This document shows positions 11,222 to 23,354 of a stretch of DNA of 64,000 bases, in pieces. Numbering within the stretch: position 1 is the stretch's first letter; the number at the start of each line of letters is the position of its first letter. Source of the DNA: Cylindrobasidium torrendii FP15055 ss-10 (taxonomy: Eukaryota > Basidiomycota > Agaricomycetes > Agaricales > Physalacriaceae); NCBI GenBank assembly GCA_000934385.1, contig KN880440.1, positions 1 through 64,000 of the forward strand, written 5' to 3'. A program made the position numbers and the translations under genes. The notes under the pieces were generated by a model. The model did not search any database. It was not told where the DNA came from and saw nothing but the letters and a program-made list of their open reading frames with translations.

Positions 11222-11680
11222 TCGGACTATTTATTATCTTTATGTTTATATGCATCTAACGTAGTATGTAGTATGTAATAGGGTGGTGTACTTGAAGACA
11301 CTGTACAGACGGTCTTTTGCGCTTTGCCAGTTTTTTGCGCCGTGTGGCTGCCGTTGTTTGCAGCTTGACCAAGCACAATGGGCAACTGTCAAGCCAACGT
11401 GACAAGCGCTCCCGAAAAGGAACAGGACAGCAACCATGATGCGTTGGGCACTCGCGGCCCTGGATTGGATCGATTTTCGATTTCGATTCTATGGTGGCCG
11501 GTAATTGTCAGAAAATTGATGATGCTATATTAGCGCGTAAGATTAGCGGTTGCCTTGTTTGTATACGTCCTTTGCCCTTCTTCCGGATACCATTACGACG
11601 TTGGCCCCAGCATCCGCGCACGCCTACCCTGGACGTCAGTTATAACACACATATCGCACCTACTACTAGCCAACTACTCT
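11222..11680. other. intergenic
   Basis: AT-rich sequence just after 11221 (TTATTTATT, TTTATGTTTATATG) looks like a 3' UTR. Short frames here show no recognisable protein. The right part is the upstream region of the gene at 11740. Confidence 0.4.
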
Positions 11681-11737
11681 GTAAGTAGGACTACAAGTTC
11701 CTTAACAACGGGTCTCACGAGTTTGTGACTTGATCAG
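11681..11737 (+). other. predicted 5' UTR intron
   Basis: GTAAGT at 11681 is a perfect donor and TGATCAG ends at 11737, giving a 57-nt intron two bases before the ATG at 11740. The size matches the introns in the window. Seen from sequence only; not needed to keep any reading frame open. Confidence 0.5.
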
Positions 11738-11739
11738 GA

Positions 11740-13384
11740 ATGCGGCGGCCATCCACAGCAAGCAGTTCCACAAGTGGGACCGGACGACTCCGCAACCGGC
11801 TCTCTCTCATCCTCCAACCTTCACGCAGCAAACCGAAGCCAGCCGAGGACGCTGGTAGTCCTGCGCTTTCGCCGACGTCGTCCATAGCGACGTCCATCGC
11901 GTCGACCCAGCCGGGCCATCACCCTACTCCTTCCAACAGTTCGCACACCGGGCTCTCACTACGTTCCTTTCGTTCTCCTGATTTTGGATCGAGTGCCGGC
12001 CACCCACGGCATAGTACTACTAAAGCCATAAATCCACCTTCTGTGTTTCCCACGCCTGCACCTGATCCTCTTCCCCCAACGACGAACGCACTGAACGGAC
12101 AGGAAAAGGCCATGTTGCTCAAGAAGGCTCGCAAGCTCAGCAAGGTGTTTGGGGAGCTGCCAACAGCTGCACCAGTGCCCGAAGAACAGATCCCACCGGC
12201 CGCTGGGCAGACTCCACCACCGGCGTCGCGTATGCGAGTGCACTCGAGATCGCGGTCCATAGCGTCCAGCGCACCCTCGACAAGTACATCTATCCCTGCC
12301 GTGCCCAAGGTCCCCCGCCGCCGCCCGTCGCAGCCAGACCTTGGGATGCCTACCGGGTCGCAGCCTTCATTACCGCAAATAAAGGAATCTCGGCTGTCGC
12401 ATCTGCAAATCGACCCCAGCGAAATGGCTCAACATGAACCTGCACCTGGCGCCGGACGTTACAGTGGAGAAAGCACGACGGGGTCAGTTGGACCAGGGCG
12501 CTCTATACGATCCATGCGACCGCGGGCGTCGAGTGTGGCTTCCTTGGCAACATCGAGCCATGATGACAGCGCGGCCATTCCCGCTGTCCCAGCCATCCCG
12601 ACGACAGTGGAGCGACAGAAGGCACGCGCGGTGCGTGCTCGCCGTCGGCGCAGTCTCGACGCTATCGATGCAGCTCTGGTGACCGCGGCAGAGCTCCCGC
12701 GCCCCCAGTCGGCGGAGTCAACGAAAATGAACCGTAGCCGTTCATTTGGCGCGAAGAAGGCATCCAGGGTACGCAAGATTTCGCAGGACACACTCGATTT
12801 CCGCAAACGCTACAACGACACCTTCGGCGACGAGTCGGAGATTAAGAAGAGGCTGCGTGCGCTTAATGTGCAGCGAGCGCGCAAAATGGCCAAGGTACGC
12901 GCTACTAGAGTGCATGCGCGCTTTGGATCCTTGTACTCACTGCTTGTCCCAGTTGTTCGGAGAGGACCCGCCCTCAAATCTGATAAATATCACGGACGAC
13001 TCGCGGGTGTCTGTTGACAGAAATTCGACATATAGCGAATACGAAACGGAGAATAGGCCGCCAACGCCTGTGACGCCCACAACACCGATGGCGCCCCAGC
13101 CAGCAGCAGCAGACGCGTTCACATCTGACTTTCGTGACCGCAGACGGCGTGCGGAGAAACTCTCGCGGTTTTTTGGCGTGGCATATCAGACCATCGATGT
13201 CCCACCGCCAACGTTTGCTGTACCACCCCCAATGGCTGAGAGGAAACGTTCACAGGAGGTGCAGGTTGATGTAACTGTCACAGGGAATAATGGAAAGCGC
13301 TTCTGGGCGCTTGATGGCGGAAAGACGCGTGAGGCGGACATGCTGGACGTGCGGGATCGCTTGCGCTCGATGAAAGCCGGCTGA
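11740..13384 (+). CDS. hypothetical Ser/Arg-rich protein with three copies of a KLxKxFGE motif
   Basis: Two exons (11740-12894 and 12953-13384) give 528 residues. No catalytic domain was recognised. The protein is rich in Ser, Pro and Arg and looks disordered, with several RRRPSQP- or RRRSLD-type basic Ser sites that could be kinase targets. A short motif occurs three times: KKARKLSKVFGELP near residue 128, QRARKMAKLFGEDP near 378 (split by the intron) and RRRAEKLSRFFGVAY near 448. Similar RRxxKLxxxFG stretches occur in other fungal regulatory proteins from memory, without an assigned function. The C-terminus has a folded-looking piece (VQVDVTVTGNNGKRFWALDGG). It lies downstream of the Arf-GEF on the same strand. 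A cytoskeletal, polarity or signalling role is possible but not supported by the sequence. Confidence 0.75.
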
Positions 13385-13738
13385 GATACCATCTTTGATT
13401 TATTTATTCTTGCGAGTTTGCTGGAAGGTTCGGATGAGAGACACTGACAAACTACCATAGCCTTCCTCATATGATCTTCCTTGCTATCCCCATACCATTG
13501 TATATCTAGTATATCTAGGATCCGTACAACTACTCTCATTGACGAGGCCTGCGGCCCACTGATAATCCATTTCATGAAGCAAGCCCCGATTTTCATCTGC
13601 AAAATCAATTATACGCGACAACAGCGCGGCAGACTCAGGTCTCACAACGGGTATTCTACTCACGTGCTCGCGCCAGTGATCATAATTCAGACCGAGTAAT
13701 TTCAAGTCCTTGTTCCGTTAACATACCCCTCGTTCAAG
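13385..13738. other. intergenic between convergent genes
   Basis: This spacer between two 3' ends includes a short tandem TATATCTAG pair near 13500-13518. A 73-codon minus-strand frame at 13484-13705 has no recognisable family and was not accepted as a gene. Confidence 0.4.
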
Positions 13739-14465
13739 TTATATCCCACACTCATCCATCCACTCAGAGAGAGCAGTGACCACCTCTGAAGAATCCGCTT
13801 CAAAAGCGAACCGGTCGACATATGGATCCTGCCCGAGTCTATGTTGTGCCATGCCTTCTGAGCTGCCCACTAGCGCAATCGGAAACTTGGGTTCGTAGTT
13901 GAACTCCGAAAGTTCTCCGGTCGCAAACGAGACATCCGAAATGCGTGCTGGAGGGGAGAAGAGCGCCATGGCCATGGCAGGATGGGAGGATATGTAGGTC
14001 TGGGCTACGAGAGTGGCAAGACCTGAGGCGAAGATGACGGGAGCAGCGCCTGCGTGTTCTTCATCCAGCGCTGCTTTGAGTTCTGTACAAATCTTCGGCA
14101 TGGGCAATCGAGATAAGCATAAGAGGTTGGGTACCAGACTCATAGTATCTCATGAGCGCTGGGGCATCCAATGGGGTTTTGGGCGTTGAGATGTCGGCAT
14201 GTAAGCATGTGAACCCTTGCTTCAGGAAGTGTGGGAAGACATGAGGGTTTCTGTAAAGTTCCCTCATAAGAACAAGCTAGAAGTCGGAGACGGAAGATAG
14301 GGCAGACAGTCTTGAATGTGGGTCCCAATCCGTAGTAGACACCCAAACCAGTGGGTATGGAGCGATTCGTGGTGCAGATTTTGGTGGTTCTTGCTTGGCC
14401 AGCGTGTATATAGCCCGAGAGATATCACGTCGCCGACACACGACGCGACGCGTAAATGGAAGCAT
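13739..14465 (-). CDS. alpha/beta-hydrolase-like protein, probably mitochondrial
   Basis: A three-exon model (14349-14465, 14135-14276, 13739-14082) gives 200 residues in an open frame. The N-terminus is Arg-rich with no acidic residues (MLPFTRRVVCRRRDISRAIY), as in a mitochondrial presequence. The core fits an alpha/beta-hydrolase: NPHVFPHFLKQGFTCLHADI, then PVIFASGLATLVAQTYISSHP, which occupies the nucleophile-elbow position, then MAMALFSPP, and a C-terminal FPIALVGSSE and EVVTALSEWMDE. The elbow reads F-A-S-G-L rather than G-x-S-x-G, so activity is doubtful. The first intron is the least certain part; a donor six bases later also keeps frame. It is head-to-head with RPB8, with 61 bp between starts. 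Confidence 0.65.
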
Positions 14466-14526
14466 GACAAGAAGCCAAGATCGGTTTTTGATTCCGCATC
14501 ATTTTCCCTCTCTCTCTGCACCCACC

Positions 14527-15145
14527 ATGTCCTCCTCATCCTCAAACGTCGTCTTCGATGATTCATTCCTCATCACCGCCATAGACAAGGATGGCAAAAA
14601 GTTTGACCGAGGTCTGCTTGTCTCCCCTCGGCCACTGGTCAGGATGTTCAACACCAGTTATTCGCAGTGTCGCGCCTGCAGGGACATTCGAGAAATCACG
14701 ACATGGACATGACACTGGACTACAATATTGAACTCTTCCCCTTGAAGACAGGCGACACAGTGACTGTCGCGCTCGCGTCCTCGCTCTCAAGGAATCCGAT
14801 TTCAGCAGATGGAACAAACGAGGATGACCGCAAATGGCGGCCAGATGGGAAGGGGCCCAAGGGTCTCGAGGAAGATTATCAATACGTGATGTATGGAAAG
14901 GTGCGTGTACCCTTCAAGTATGTCACCGGATATTGATGTCCAAAATAGGTTTACAAGTTCGACGAAAGCACAAGTGATATTGTGTGCGTCCTTTCACCTA
15001 TTGTATCCCGGCTCAAGCTCATACTCGTATCAGAACAGCGTATGCATCCTTCGGCGGATTGCTGATGTCCCTATCTGGCTCAGCCCGACACATGACAAAC
15101 ATCGTACTGGGAGACCCCATTTACCTACTCGCCAGAGCCAACTAA
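14527..15145 (+). CDS. RPB8: RNA polymerases I, II and III shared subunit Rpb8 (RPABC3)
   Basis: Four exons (14527-14611, 14668-14900, 14949-14983, 15034-15145) give 154 residues, normal for the family. Recognisable blocks are FDDSFLITAIDKDGKKFDRV, NHDMDMTLDYNIELFPLKTG, EDYQYVMYGKVYKFDE and ASFGGLLMSLSG, ending GDPIYLLARAN. Rpb8 is an OB-fold subunit on the surface of all three nuclear RNA polymerases and contacts the largest subunit. Frame choice fixes the first acceptor at 14667: the alternative at the CACCAG seven bases upstream would shift frame out of the conserved DMDMTLD block. It pairs with another polymerase gene in the window, RPC37, and with a tRNA gene. Its promoter must lie in the 61 bp up to the divergent hydrolase or inside that gene. 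Confidence 0.95.
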
Positions 15146-15269
15146 GCTGTATTTTTACTGTATTCGCGCACTGTCCATCCTCAAAATTGCAGACATGTTC
15201 ATTCGATTCTGCGAAAATGCTCCACCCGACGGACGATACATACGACCAATGGATAATAGGGCACACTCT

Positions 15270-16787
15270 CTAGAAGTGTAGGTCCTTTTCGAGGCATTTT
15301 GTAAACTCGTGCTTCGTCTCCCCGACCGTCCATTCCTCATTGTCATCCTTCGCTGTGCTGAAGAAGAGCGAGACGCATACTTTTCCAATGGTAGCAAAGA
15401 GGTCTTCAAGAATCCAAGCAAGGCGGGGCCCAGTGAGCTCGATAGCTGGCTCAGAGTTAAACTCGAGTAAGGAGACCTGCATAGCGTTTCCAGGCGTGAA
15501 GCTGACTAGGAAGTCGACGCCGTATAATTCGAATGCGTTTGGAAGGGCCTGTGACAAGACTATCAGAGCAAGTCGAGAACAAGAAGGGTAAGATATACCT
15601 GGAAGTGGACGGGGTTTTGAAGGCCTGCTTCGAAGGCGTCGGCTAGAATGGCGGTCATTTGAGTGAGTATATCGTCGATATGCGATTCGTTAAATGCCCC
15701 AATGTCAGCTCCATTCACGTCGAACAGTTGTGATCCAAGTAGTTCATCGAGTAGCCTAACATTTTCTTCACCGTGTTCAGTCTGTAGGGATGTGTTTGTG
15801 AGGTGAGGGAGCAAGTCGATTTCGCCAGATTCTGAAGATTGCGGCTGTGTGTATGGTGTCGACGAGAACAGTGCCAGTATTCTGCGATAGAGATATACTT
15901 TGAGTGAGCCTGAGGCTACACAGTATGCCCGTAAATGGAACTAAGAAACTCCGTTGGTATTTTGAGGAAAGTCATAGGCAGAAACCGACCTTTCGACCGC
16001 GAAGTTCAGCTGGTTTGACAGACCCATTGACCGATACTTCCAATGGGTCGACGAGCACTGGGCTTGGAAGGTACTCCTACACACAGGTTGGGGGAACGGT
16101 AAGATGAAATGTATTGTTGACTCTCACTTGGATTACAAAGTGCCTCAACTGGGACGTAATAACGGCCGTGCTTCCCTCTTCCTCCTCGCCTCCATCTTCT
16201 TCTTCGTCTTCATCCTCCTCGAATTCTTGGAATATACGTTCCAAGGTCTCGAGTGAGTTGAAGAGCCGTATACCATTGCCGCGGTCGGCCATTCCACTAG
16301 GATGGGTTCAGTCCCGCGGCGGCAGAGAGCAGCGTCGTACGCACGGTTTGAGTATCCACCAGCGGGGCGTATCCGAGTTGAGATCTCGACCGAGTTCCCA
16401 TAGATCGTCGGCCAGAGCTTCATCGAGTTCGTCCGCAAATGAGATTTCAATCTCGTATGTTGCAGGCGCGCCGTTCTTCAACGCAGATTCCGGATTCTTG
16501 GTCACATAACTCAGGATTGACCGGCTCAAAAAGTGCTTCCGGGTGAGTGCCTTGCGAATAACGAAACTCGACGACAGCACGGTTGTTGAGTTGGCCAAAA
16601 CGAGTTCGTGATCTATCTCATCGTAGCTGGACCATTGGACAAGACGGCCGTTTGGATGGGCAGCGGTCGGTGTGTCTATGAACACAGGCGGAGGTTCGAG
16701 ACTTTTCAAGGATTTTCGGACGAGGCTCTCCGTGAACGGTGCGGACGGCCAGTGCACATAGGCGGCGAAGGGAGAGATCATTTTCAT
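15270..16787 (-). CDS. tubulin-tyrosine ligase (TTL) family ATP-grasp protein
   Basis: Five exons (16345-16787, 16128-16296, 15990-16076, 15599-15940, 15270-15548) give 439 residues. The domain shows the TTL/ATP-grasp order: YVHWPSAPFTESLV, RKHFLSRSILSYVTKNPESA, WWILKPGMADRGNGI (ATP-binding loop), an acidic insert of Glu/Asp repeats, HFVIQEYLPSPVLV, HLRAYCVASGSLKVYLYR, then FELYGVDFLVSF and VSLLEFNSEPAIELTG (metal-binding E and N). It resembles the TTL domain of yeast Pby1, but no SurE-like phosphatase domain is attached. Substrate is unknown; fungal members need not act on tubulin. The ATG at 16787 opens the conserved frame, and a short frame just upstream is out of phase. Head-to-head with MMM1, 77 bp apart. 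Confidence 0.85.
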
Positions 16788-16864
16788 GAATTGGCCGGCG
16801 GAGATCAATAGCAGTGAGCACGTTGCCGATCAGACTGTCTAATTCTCCGGGTTGGCATTGAACG

Positions 16865-17975
16865 ATGAGCAACTACATCTTCAGTCTGCAGCCTACGTTC
16901 ACCCAAGGGTTGATTCTCGGACAACTCTCCGTCTTACTTCTGGTCGCACTCGTTTTGAAATATCTCTTCCTGGATTCGACCGAGTCTCCCTTTGAAACCT
17001 CGTACTACCATCCCCGCGCAGGTAGTGACGTTACGCGGAAAGGACGCCCTCCTCGAGCACGGGAACCAACAGTAGAACAGCCAAAGGATACTGCAGAGTC
17101 TTCCGAGTGGTTCAATTTCCTTCTCTCTCAGGTGAGAGTGCTCAACCCTTGACCTGGAGACCGCGTTGCTGACCGGGACCAGGTGGTCAATGTTTATCGT
17201 TCCAAACTGCGGAACGACATCGAAGGGGCAGGCGGAGACGAGATTGCTCGAAAACGAGTAGAGGATTATGCGAACAAGATTCGGCCGGCGGGCTTTCTGG
17301 TGCGGTTGCCGTCTATCACGTTCACGCGTCAGATTAACCTCTTGAGCAGGATGTCATCCAGGTGCATTCAGTAGACCTTGGATCAGCCGCTCCGAGGCTC
17401 TACAATGGTAGAAGGGTGCCCTCCGAAGATGGCAAGGGGACTGTACGTTGTCTTGAGTTTCGCACACGACCTTGACTGAGCGAACACAGGTTATCGAATT
17501 CGACGTGGACTACGAAGACACTGTCTCTGTCTCTCTTTCTACATCATACCTCTTCAACTACCCAATGTCATCCTTTGCACGACTACCCGTTTTCCTCACC
17601 ATTTCGCTCTCCGTTTTCAAATCCTCGGTGCGTCCCTTGGCTTCGCCATATGGCGCCCAACCCGTTGCTCATACTCGTTGCTAGCTAACTATCACACCAC
17701 CCAACCCGGCTTCTCCAACACCGGAAATCGCTATCCAATTTTCGCCCAATTTCACGCTCGACCTCACGACGACGTCGCTCATGGGCTCCCGCGCAAAGCT
17801 AGCGAATGTGCCAAAGCTGCATGAACTCATCCAGCATCAGGTTCGGCGCGTCTTTGCTGCCCGTGCCCGGTATCCCTTCTTCTTACCTGGGCTCGCGCGC
17901 CTCGCCGAGCCCGTCATGCGTGACATGAAGAAGGAGCTGAAGAAGGAGATGGAGGATATCATGCCGAACCCATAA
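16865..17975 (+). CDS. MMM1: Maintenance of mitochondrial morphology protein 1 (ERMES subunit)
   Basis: Five exons (16865-17131, 17183-17299, 17350-17442, 17490-17627, 17685-17975) give 301 residues. A short lumenal N-terminus (MSNYIFSLQPTFTQGLILGQ) precedes one transmembrane helix at about residues 20-37, followed by YLFLDSTESPF, the typical Mmm1 join. The SMP lipid-transfer domain follows (EWFNFLLSQVVNVYRSKL, FLDVIQVHSVDLGSAAPRLY, VIEFDVDYEDTVSVSLSTSY, LARLAEPVMRDMKK). Mmm1 sits in the ER membrane and, with Mdm12, Mdm34 and Mdm10, forms the ER-mitochondria encounter structure that moves phospholipids. It is slightly shorter than ascomycete Mmm1, mainly in the linker. The penultimate acceptor was chosen because only it keeps the frame open into IAIQFSPNF. 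Confidence 0.95.
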
Positions 17976-18227
17976 CGAAGTCACGAATTATCGAAGTATG
18001 TATAAGTATATAGTAATTGTGTGTAGGTTCTTATTCGTATAATATCATACCCCAACAGCACTCGCACAGGCACCCTATATGTGAATCTGGTGAAGAATCT
18101 AATACTTACTGCTCCTGATGAAATTGTGCCGTTGAAGCAGGCAGGGAAGTGTTACAAAGTACAGTACTACATACTTCATATATCAAATACTTAACATTAA
18201 CGTAGATGTCCACCCTACGTGCCAAGT

Positions 18228-21200
18228 TCACCTTATACTCATCGCTGGCTCCTTCCCCTCGTCCATATTTTCCTTCCCTAGGACAAGCATCCCTAGCTCG
18301 TACCACAATACTTGACTCTCCGTCAAAGGTTTCCGCCTAAGCTGGGCTGCAAGGACACTCTGAAACTGTGTCCGCAGGCCCTTGAGCGCGACAATCGTGC
18401 GTGGCGCGACGCGGAATTTCAACTTGCGGTCGACAATGACTGTGTTCGACAGCAGCTTGTATTCAATGTCACCGCAGAGCAGCAGGATAGCGAGCTCGTC
18501 CACCGGTGCTGTCTCCCATGCATAAAGTTTCCGTGAATGCCTGTGAAGCTTCGTTAGCCTTCCTTCCGATACAGGATGCTAAGGTGTCTGCATACATGAG
18601 AGTGAAATATGCGAGGTACTTCGAGCCGAGTTCTGTTGCCCTACGTTGATGATTCACCGATGAAGGATGGAAAACCGCGACTTGGCTATTCGACAGCGTC
18701 TTTGTCTCCCCGTTCGGAGAGACCGTCAAGATCTTAGGATAGAGGCCAGACACCAGGGCTGCATTGACGACGGAAATGTTGGACGTGTTGATGTCGAGCT
18801 CGGGGGGAACGAAGATGAAGTGCGTATTCCAATTGCTCCTCTTGTAACGCGCGCTAATGCGAAGCAGATGTCAGATAGGCTGACGCAGGAATGGGGAGGA
18901 CATACTCTGAAAGTTGTCGAATGAATCCAGGGGGCACGGTGATGAATGCCGAGTCAATGAGGTATCTGCAGAGCGATCAAGATTTGTACCCTCGCTGGTT
19001 AAACAGAGACACACCCCAAGAATTGCTGTCGCAATTCCTCAATCTGCTGCAATGTTTTGTGGTCCAAGAAAGACTCCCTACAGAGCCTCATCGCAGCGCT
19101 GTTTCCGTTCGCAGATGCTCTTCTCCAAGATGAAAATGCGTTGTGTATGGTCAAGAAATCCGAGTTATCTTATTGACATCAGAGACGAAAGGACGATGGC
19201 CGACGCGAAAAACCCACCCATTCGGAAAGATAATTTTGCGCGTTTTGCCTCAGCTTCCTTTCCCATTGGCCTGAGGAAAGGCGACTTCGTGTTGAGTGTC
19301 GCAGCAATGGTGAGGGCGGGATCCAGACAACGAAGCATGACGGCCGTGAGCAGGAATTTGCCCAAATGAACGTTGGTCGGGAGGGTGCTAAGAAGCTTGC
19401 CCAGTGGTGTGATTTCTTCCGCTGCAGTAAATGCGCCCGCCTGCATATGCTCATCAGTATAATTATCAGGTCTGTCAGCAAATACGCATACCTCAACGAG
19501 CACTAGCACAGCGCGCTGTATGTTTGTCGACGAAGGTGGGTCAAGGCCACGCAACAAGACCTCCTCCACCGTACCTCCAAGATTGACTTTCATCGTCTTG
19601 ATACGCAGCGCTAAATCGGAAAGACTGAGCCTTGTCATTTCCGGTAAGGGATGTTCTGCCATGAGAGTATCATGTCGGAATTTCGTGAAAAGGTGGAAGC
19701 AGACGCCCTCTTGCACACGACCAGCGCGGCCGCGACGCTGGGCGGCGTTGCTCTTCGCAACATAGGTTTCCACCAACCGACTCGTCTGGCGCTTCTCATC
19801 AAAACGCATCTCACGGTGCTTTCCAGTGTCAATCACGCAGGTGATATCTGGGATAGTGATACCAGTCTCTGCAATATTAGTAGCTGAAGGCTATTAGCAT
19901 CTGCGAAAGAGTCACAGCGCAAGAGCTTACCAATGACGATCTTCCGTACTCCAGGCGGAGGAAGCTCAAATACTTCGCCTTGACTGCCACTGCTGAGGGT
20001 CGAATGCAATGGGTACAACACGAATTGGTCCGATCCGAAGAGATTATGTTCCACCAGCATGTCATGCAGACGCCTGATCTCACCCATGCCGGGCATGAAG
20101 ACGAGGATAGCCGCAGAGAAGGTATGATACGCCGTACCGAAGCACACCTCTTCCATGAGTTGGATGATCAGCTCGAACGGAATCATCCGTTCGTTGTAAA
20201 GCTTTATGGTCGAGATCGTCTCCGACGAATATTTCTTCTCGAATTTGATAGGCGCCTGTGGGTCTCTGTCCTCATCCTCGTCATCCTCCTCGCCGTCGTC
20301 CCGTAGTAGACTGGCGCTTTTCTTCGAAAATTTGTCATCTGCTACATTGCGCAATTAGCAACTGACCTCAAAAGTCAAAGTGCCAAAGGGACTCACGCCG
20401 ACGAGCATACGGGGATTTCTCTGACATAGACCAGCCTGTAAGGTCGATCACATCTTCTAGGTAGTTCACCTGCACCGGATATGTGCGTCCAGGGACTTGA
20501 ATAGTAGGACAATCGTCGAAGTACTTTGAAATCTTTTCCGAATCGACTGTTGCCGACATGAGAACGACTCTGCACAGACGTAAGAAATGTGGTCAGTTGA
20601 ACAAAGTGGCGCATACCGAAGGCTGGGCCGCGTTTTTACAAGGGATGCCAACACAATCAATAGCATGTCAGATTCAATCGTTCTTTCGTGGACCTGAGCG
20701 CTGTCAGATACCCCGCACCATGAGGGAGGGCGAACGAACCTCGTCGACAATGATGTGCTTGTGAACATTGAGACATTGCTCAGAATCAGAATTAAAGGGC
20801 TTACTGTCACTTCGTCGAAAGCTGAGCCGCCGTCGCTGTTTCCACCCTCGAGCATACGCAAGGCAATGCCGTTTGTCACATAGGCCAGCTTGTTGTTCTT
20901 GTGTATCTTGCTTTCCAGACGGATCGAGTAACCAACAAGCGAGCTGCCTGTGCCGACCTCGTTTACTTTATCTCCAAGTTCGCAGGAAACACCTGCAAGA
21001 TGTAGTCAGAATAGTAATCCTCGCGACAACTTAGTCTCCTACGTTGAGCAAGCGATATGGCAGATATTCGGCGAGGCTCGGTACAGTAAATTTGACAAGG
21101 CTGGCCTCGTGAGAGCTGATCCTCTAAGAGGAAGGCCGGTAATTGTGTACTCTTGCCGCTGCGCTGCGTTTAGTGGATGAGCAATCATGGATGTGGAAAA

Positions 21201-23354
21201 TACCAACCATCCCGTTTCTCCACTGAGCACCAAAACCTGAGATCGTTCAAGAGCCTCAACAATATCTTGCCTGTAACGAGCTATTGGGAGCTGTTCGCGT
21301 TGTTTCTAGGCCATAAAATAAGATTACTGCCAGTCAACCGACTGTTCAAGGCTCACGAGCATCTCTTGATACGCTACACTGGCCCGTCGGCGCTCGAAAG
21401 TACTCTTCAAATGATCAACCACGGCTGGGTCTGGTTCACGGGTGCCGACAGGGCGTGATCCTTGACCACCATTGGCAGCGGGCTTCACTTGCTTCGGGTT
21501 GCTCTGAAAACAAATGGGAGAATGGTTGGTTTGTAAATATGGACACTAACCGGCTGTGCAGGTAGAGTTTTTGTCTCCGTAATCCAATGCAACTTACCCC
21601 AGATTTCGCGATTTTGCTCATCCTCGCGCTTCTTCCTGTCGGCCTCAAGTTCGTCCCATAAATCGCGAAAAGCGCCAGGGAGGGAGCGGAAGAGGGTACT
21701 TGAGCCTGCAATACCCTGGGTACTGGTGGCAAAGCCGTCAGCGAGAGGGAATGCTAAATTATGCAACGCCATGGTGGCAACATAATTCTTCGCCTGCGTC
21801 TGGTCATGACAGGCGATCGTTTCCATTGTCCACACCTTCTCGACTCCTCCCTTCCACCGTACAGTGACCTTTGCACGCACGGCGCGGCTTTGCCCAGATA
21901 TAATGATGTACGAGATTGCTGCATAGCGATCCGACTTGAGTACGAGGTCCGAGAGTAGGGTCATCGGGGGTCGGCCAGAGAAGTACTTGGGCAGTTGAAC
22001 ATCCTTGACAATGTAGGTAACTCCTTCTTCTGTGGTTCCAGACGTTGGCATTTCTTCCAAGAGCCCAAACATCCCGCCTTCATCCTCTTCGTCATTGTTG
22101 TCGAAAACATCATTGCCGGTAGAAACTTCTTTGGGCGGGGAAGAGGGCGGTGGTGAGGGTGACCGTTCTGGAGGGGAAACGGGCGGTCCATCCTCTGGAA
22201 GAGCTTGCTGTAAACGCGAGCGAAGACGCTCAGCAACCCTGGATTGGCGTTGCGTTTGGTAATCATGTACAGCAGATTTCTCGTCGAAGAAATACTGTTT
22301 TTGAACAGCTGCGATGCGCGTCTTCAGAGCTTTGATAGCGCCAGCCTGTTTCTTTGTTTCCTGCAACGCATCCAGCTCAAGCATCAAGCGCACGTACTCG
22401 GCATTTGGGTCGTCGACTTCATTTGACTGAAGCTGCTTTTGCTTCTGCTTTGCTGGCGGGTCGCTAGATTTTGTGGGGGTACCAGCGCGACCCGGGACAA
22501 ACTCGGAGGCATTGATGTTGAGAGCAACGGGGACTGGACGAGGAGACGCTGGTCGGGATGCGGGGAGGCTAGCACTTGCCGCTGAAGGAGTACTATTATC
22601 TGGCACTTCGATTCGAGGGAAAACCACGTCCTCAGGAAAGTTCGCAAATATCTGTGGGTACGTTCAAGGACCTGCATTCACCGTCAAGCATAGACCGTAC
22701 CCATTCACAAGCATCATCACTTTCAGCCGTAGGTATTGCTTGCAGGGCCTGCAATACTAACCCTTCAGAGAAACCCACTATGAAGGAGCGTCACTATGGT
22801 GCTGCTGGCATTGTGAAAGTATACCCTACGTCGCCGTAACTTGCCATATGTAGCACCAAGTTTCGTTATGAATTGCTCGTAGGATGCAAGAGACTTGCTT
22901 TCCGGACTCTTGGACTGATTCATCATGTCGAGTGCGCGTTCTATCACGGCAGGGTGAAGGTCGAGCGTTGGCCTACTGTGGATGAGCGGGCTGGTTAGGT
23001 AGATGGCGGAACACACAATGTCTCTGAATATCTTTTTTCTACCTCTACAGTCTGGGGAAGATTGAACAATGGATAGGTGAGAGAAGCATGTTGACTCACC
23101 TGAATCGCGCGCAGAACATCTCTATCAACCTTGTCCTGAAGCCGGTCCACTAAAGACTGGAGGCGCGTCTGGAATGGATCCAATCCCACCGCTGAAGAAG
23201 CCGTCTCCTCGGTCGCTGCAGCTTCTGGCTCTTCCGCTGGCTCTTCCACTGGAGGTTCCTCGACGACGGGTACGACTTTCTTGGGTACAGAAGTTGTTGC
23301 GAAGCCTCGGGCGGGACCCTTGGAGGCATTTGACTTTTTCTTCTTGGGCGGCAT
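18228..23354 (-). CDS. DEAH/RHA-family RNA helicase, DHX29/Ucp12 type
   Basis: Large multi-exon gene. The start MPPKKKKSNASKGPARGF is Lys-rich, followed by an acidic Ala/Glu stretch. Helicase motifs are in order: motif I GETGCGKSTQLP (split by an intron near 21200), EPRRISAISLA (Ia), DEVHERT (II, with an intron between DE and VH near 20700-20745), MSATVDSEK (III) followed by VPGRTYPVQV, LVFMPGMGEI (IV region), TNIAETGITIPD (V) and QRRGRAGR (VI). The winged-helix, HA2 and OB-fold regions follow (LPEMTRLSLSDLALRIK, EEITPLGKLLSTLP, and a C-terminal RKLKFRVAPRTIVALK). DHX29 acts in scanning of structured 5' UTRs on the 40S ribosome; fungal members such as fission yeast Ucp12 are less studied. DHX57 is an alternative relative. 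Exon ends were not all fixed; the C-terminal stop at 18228 is the best reading. Confidence 0.85.
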
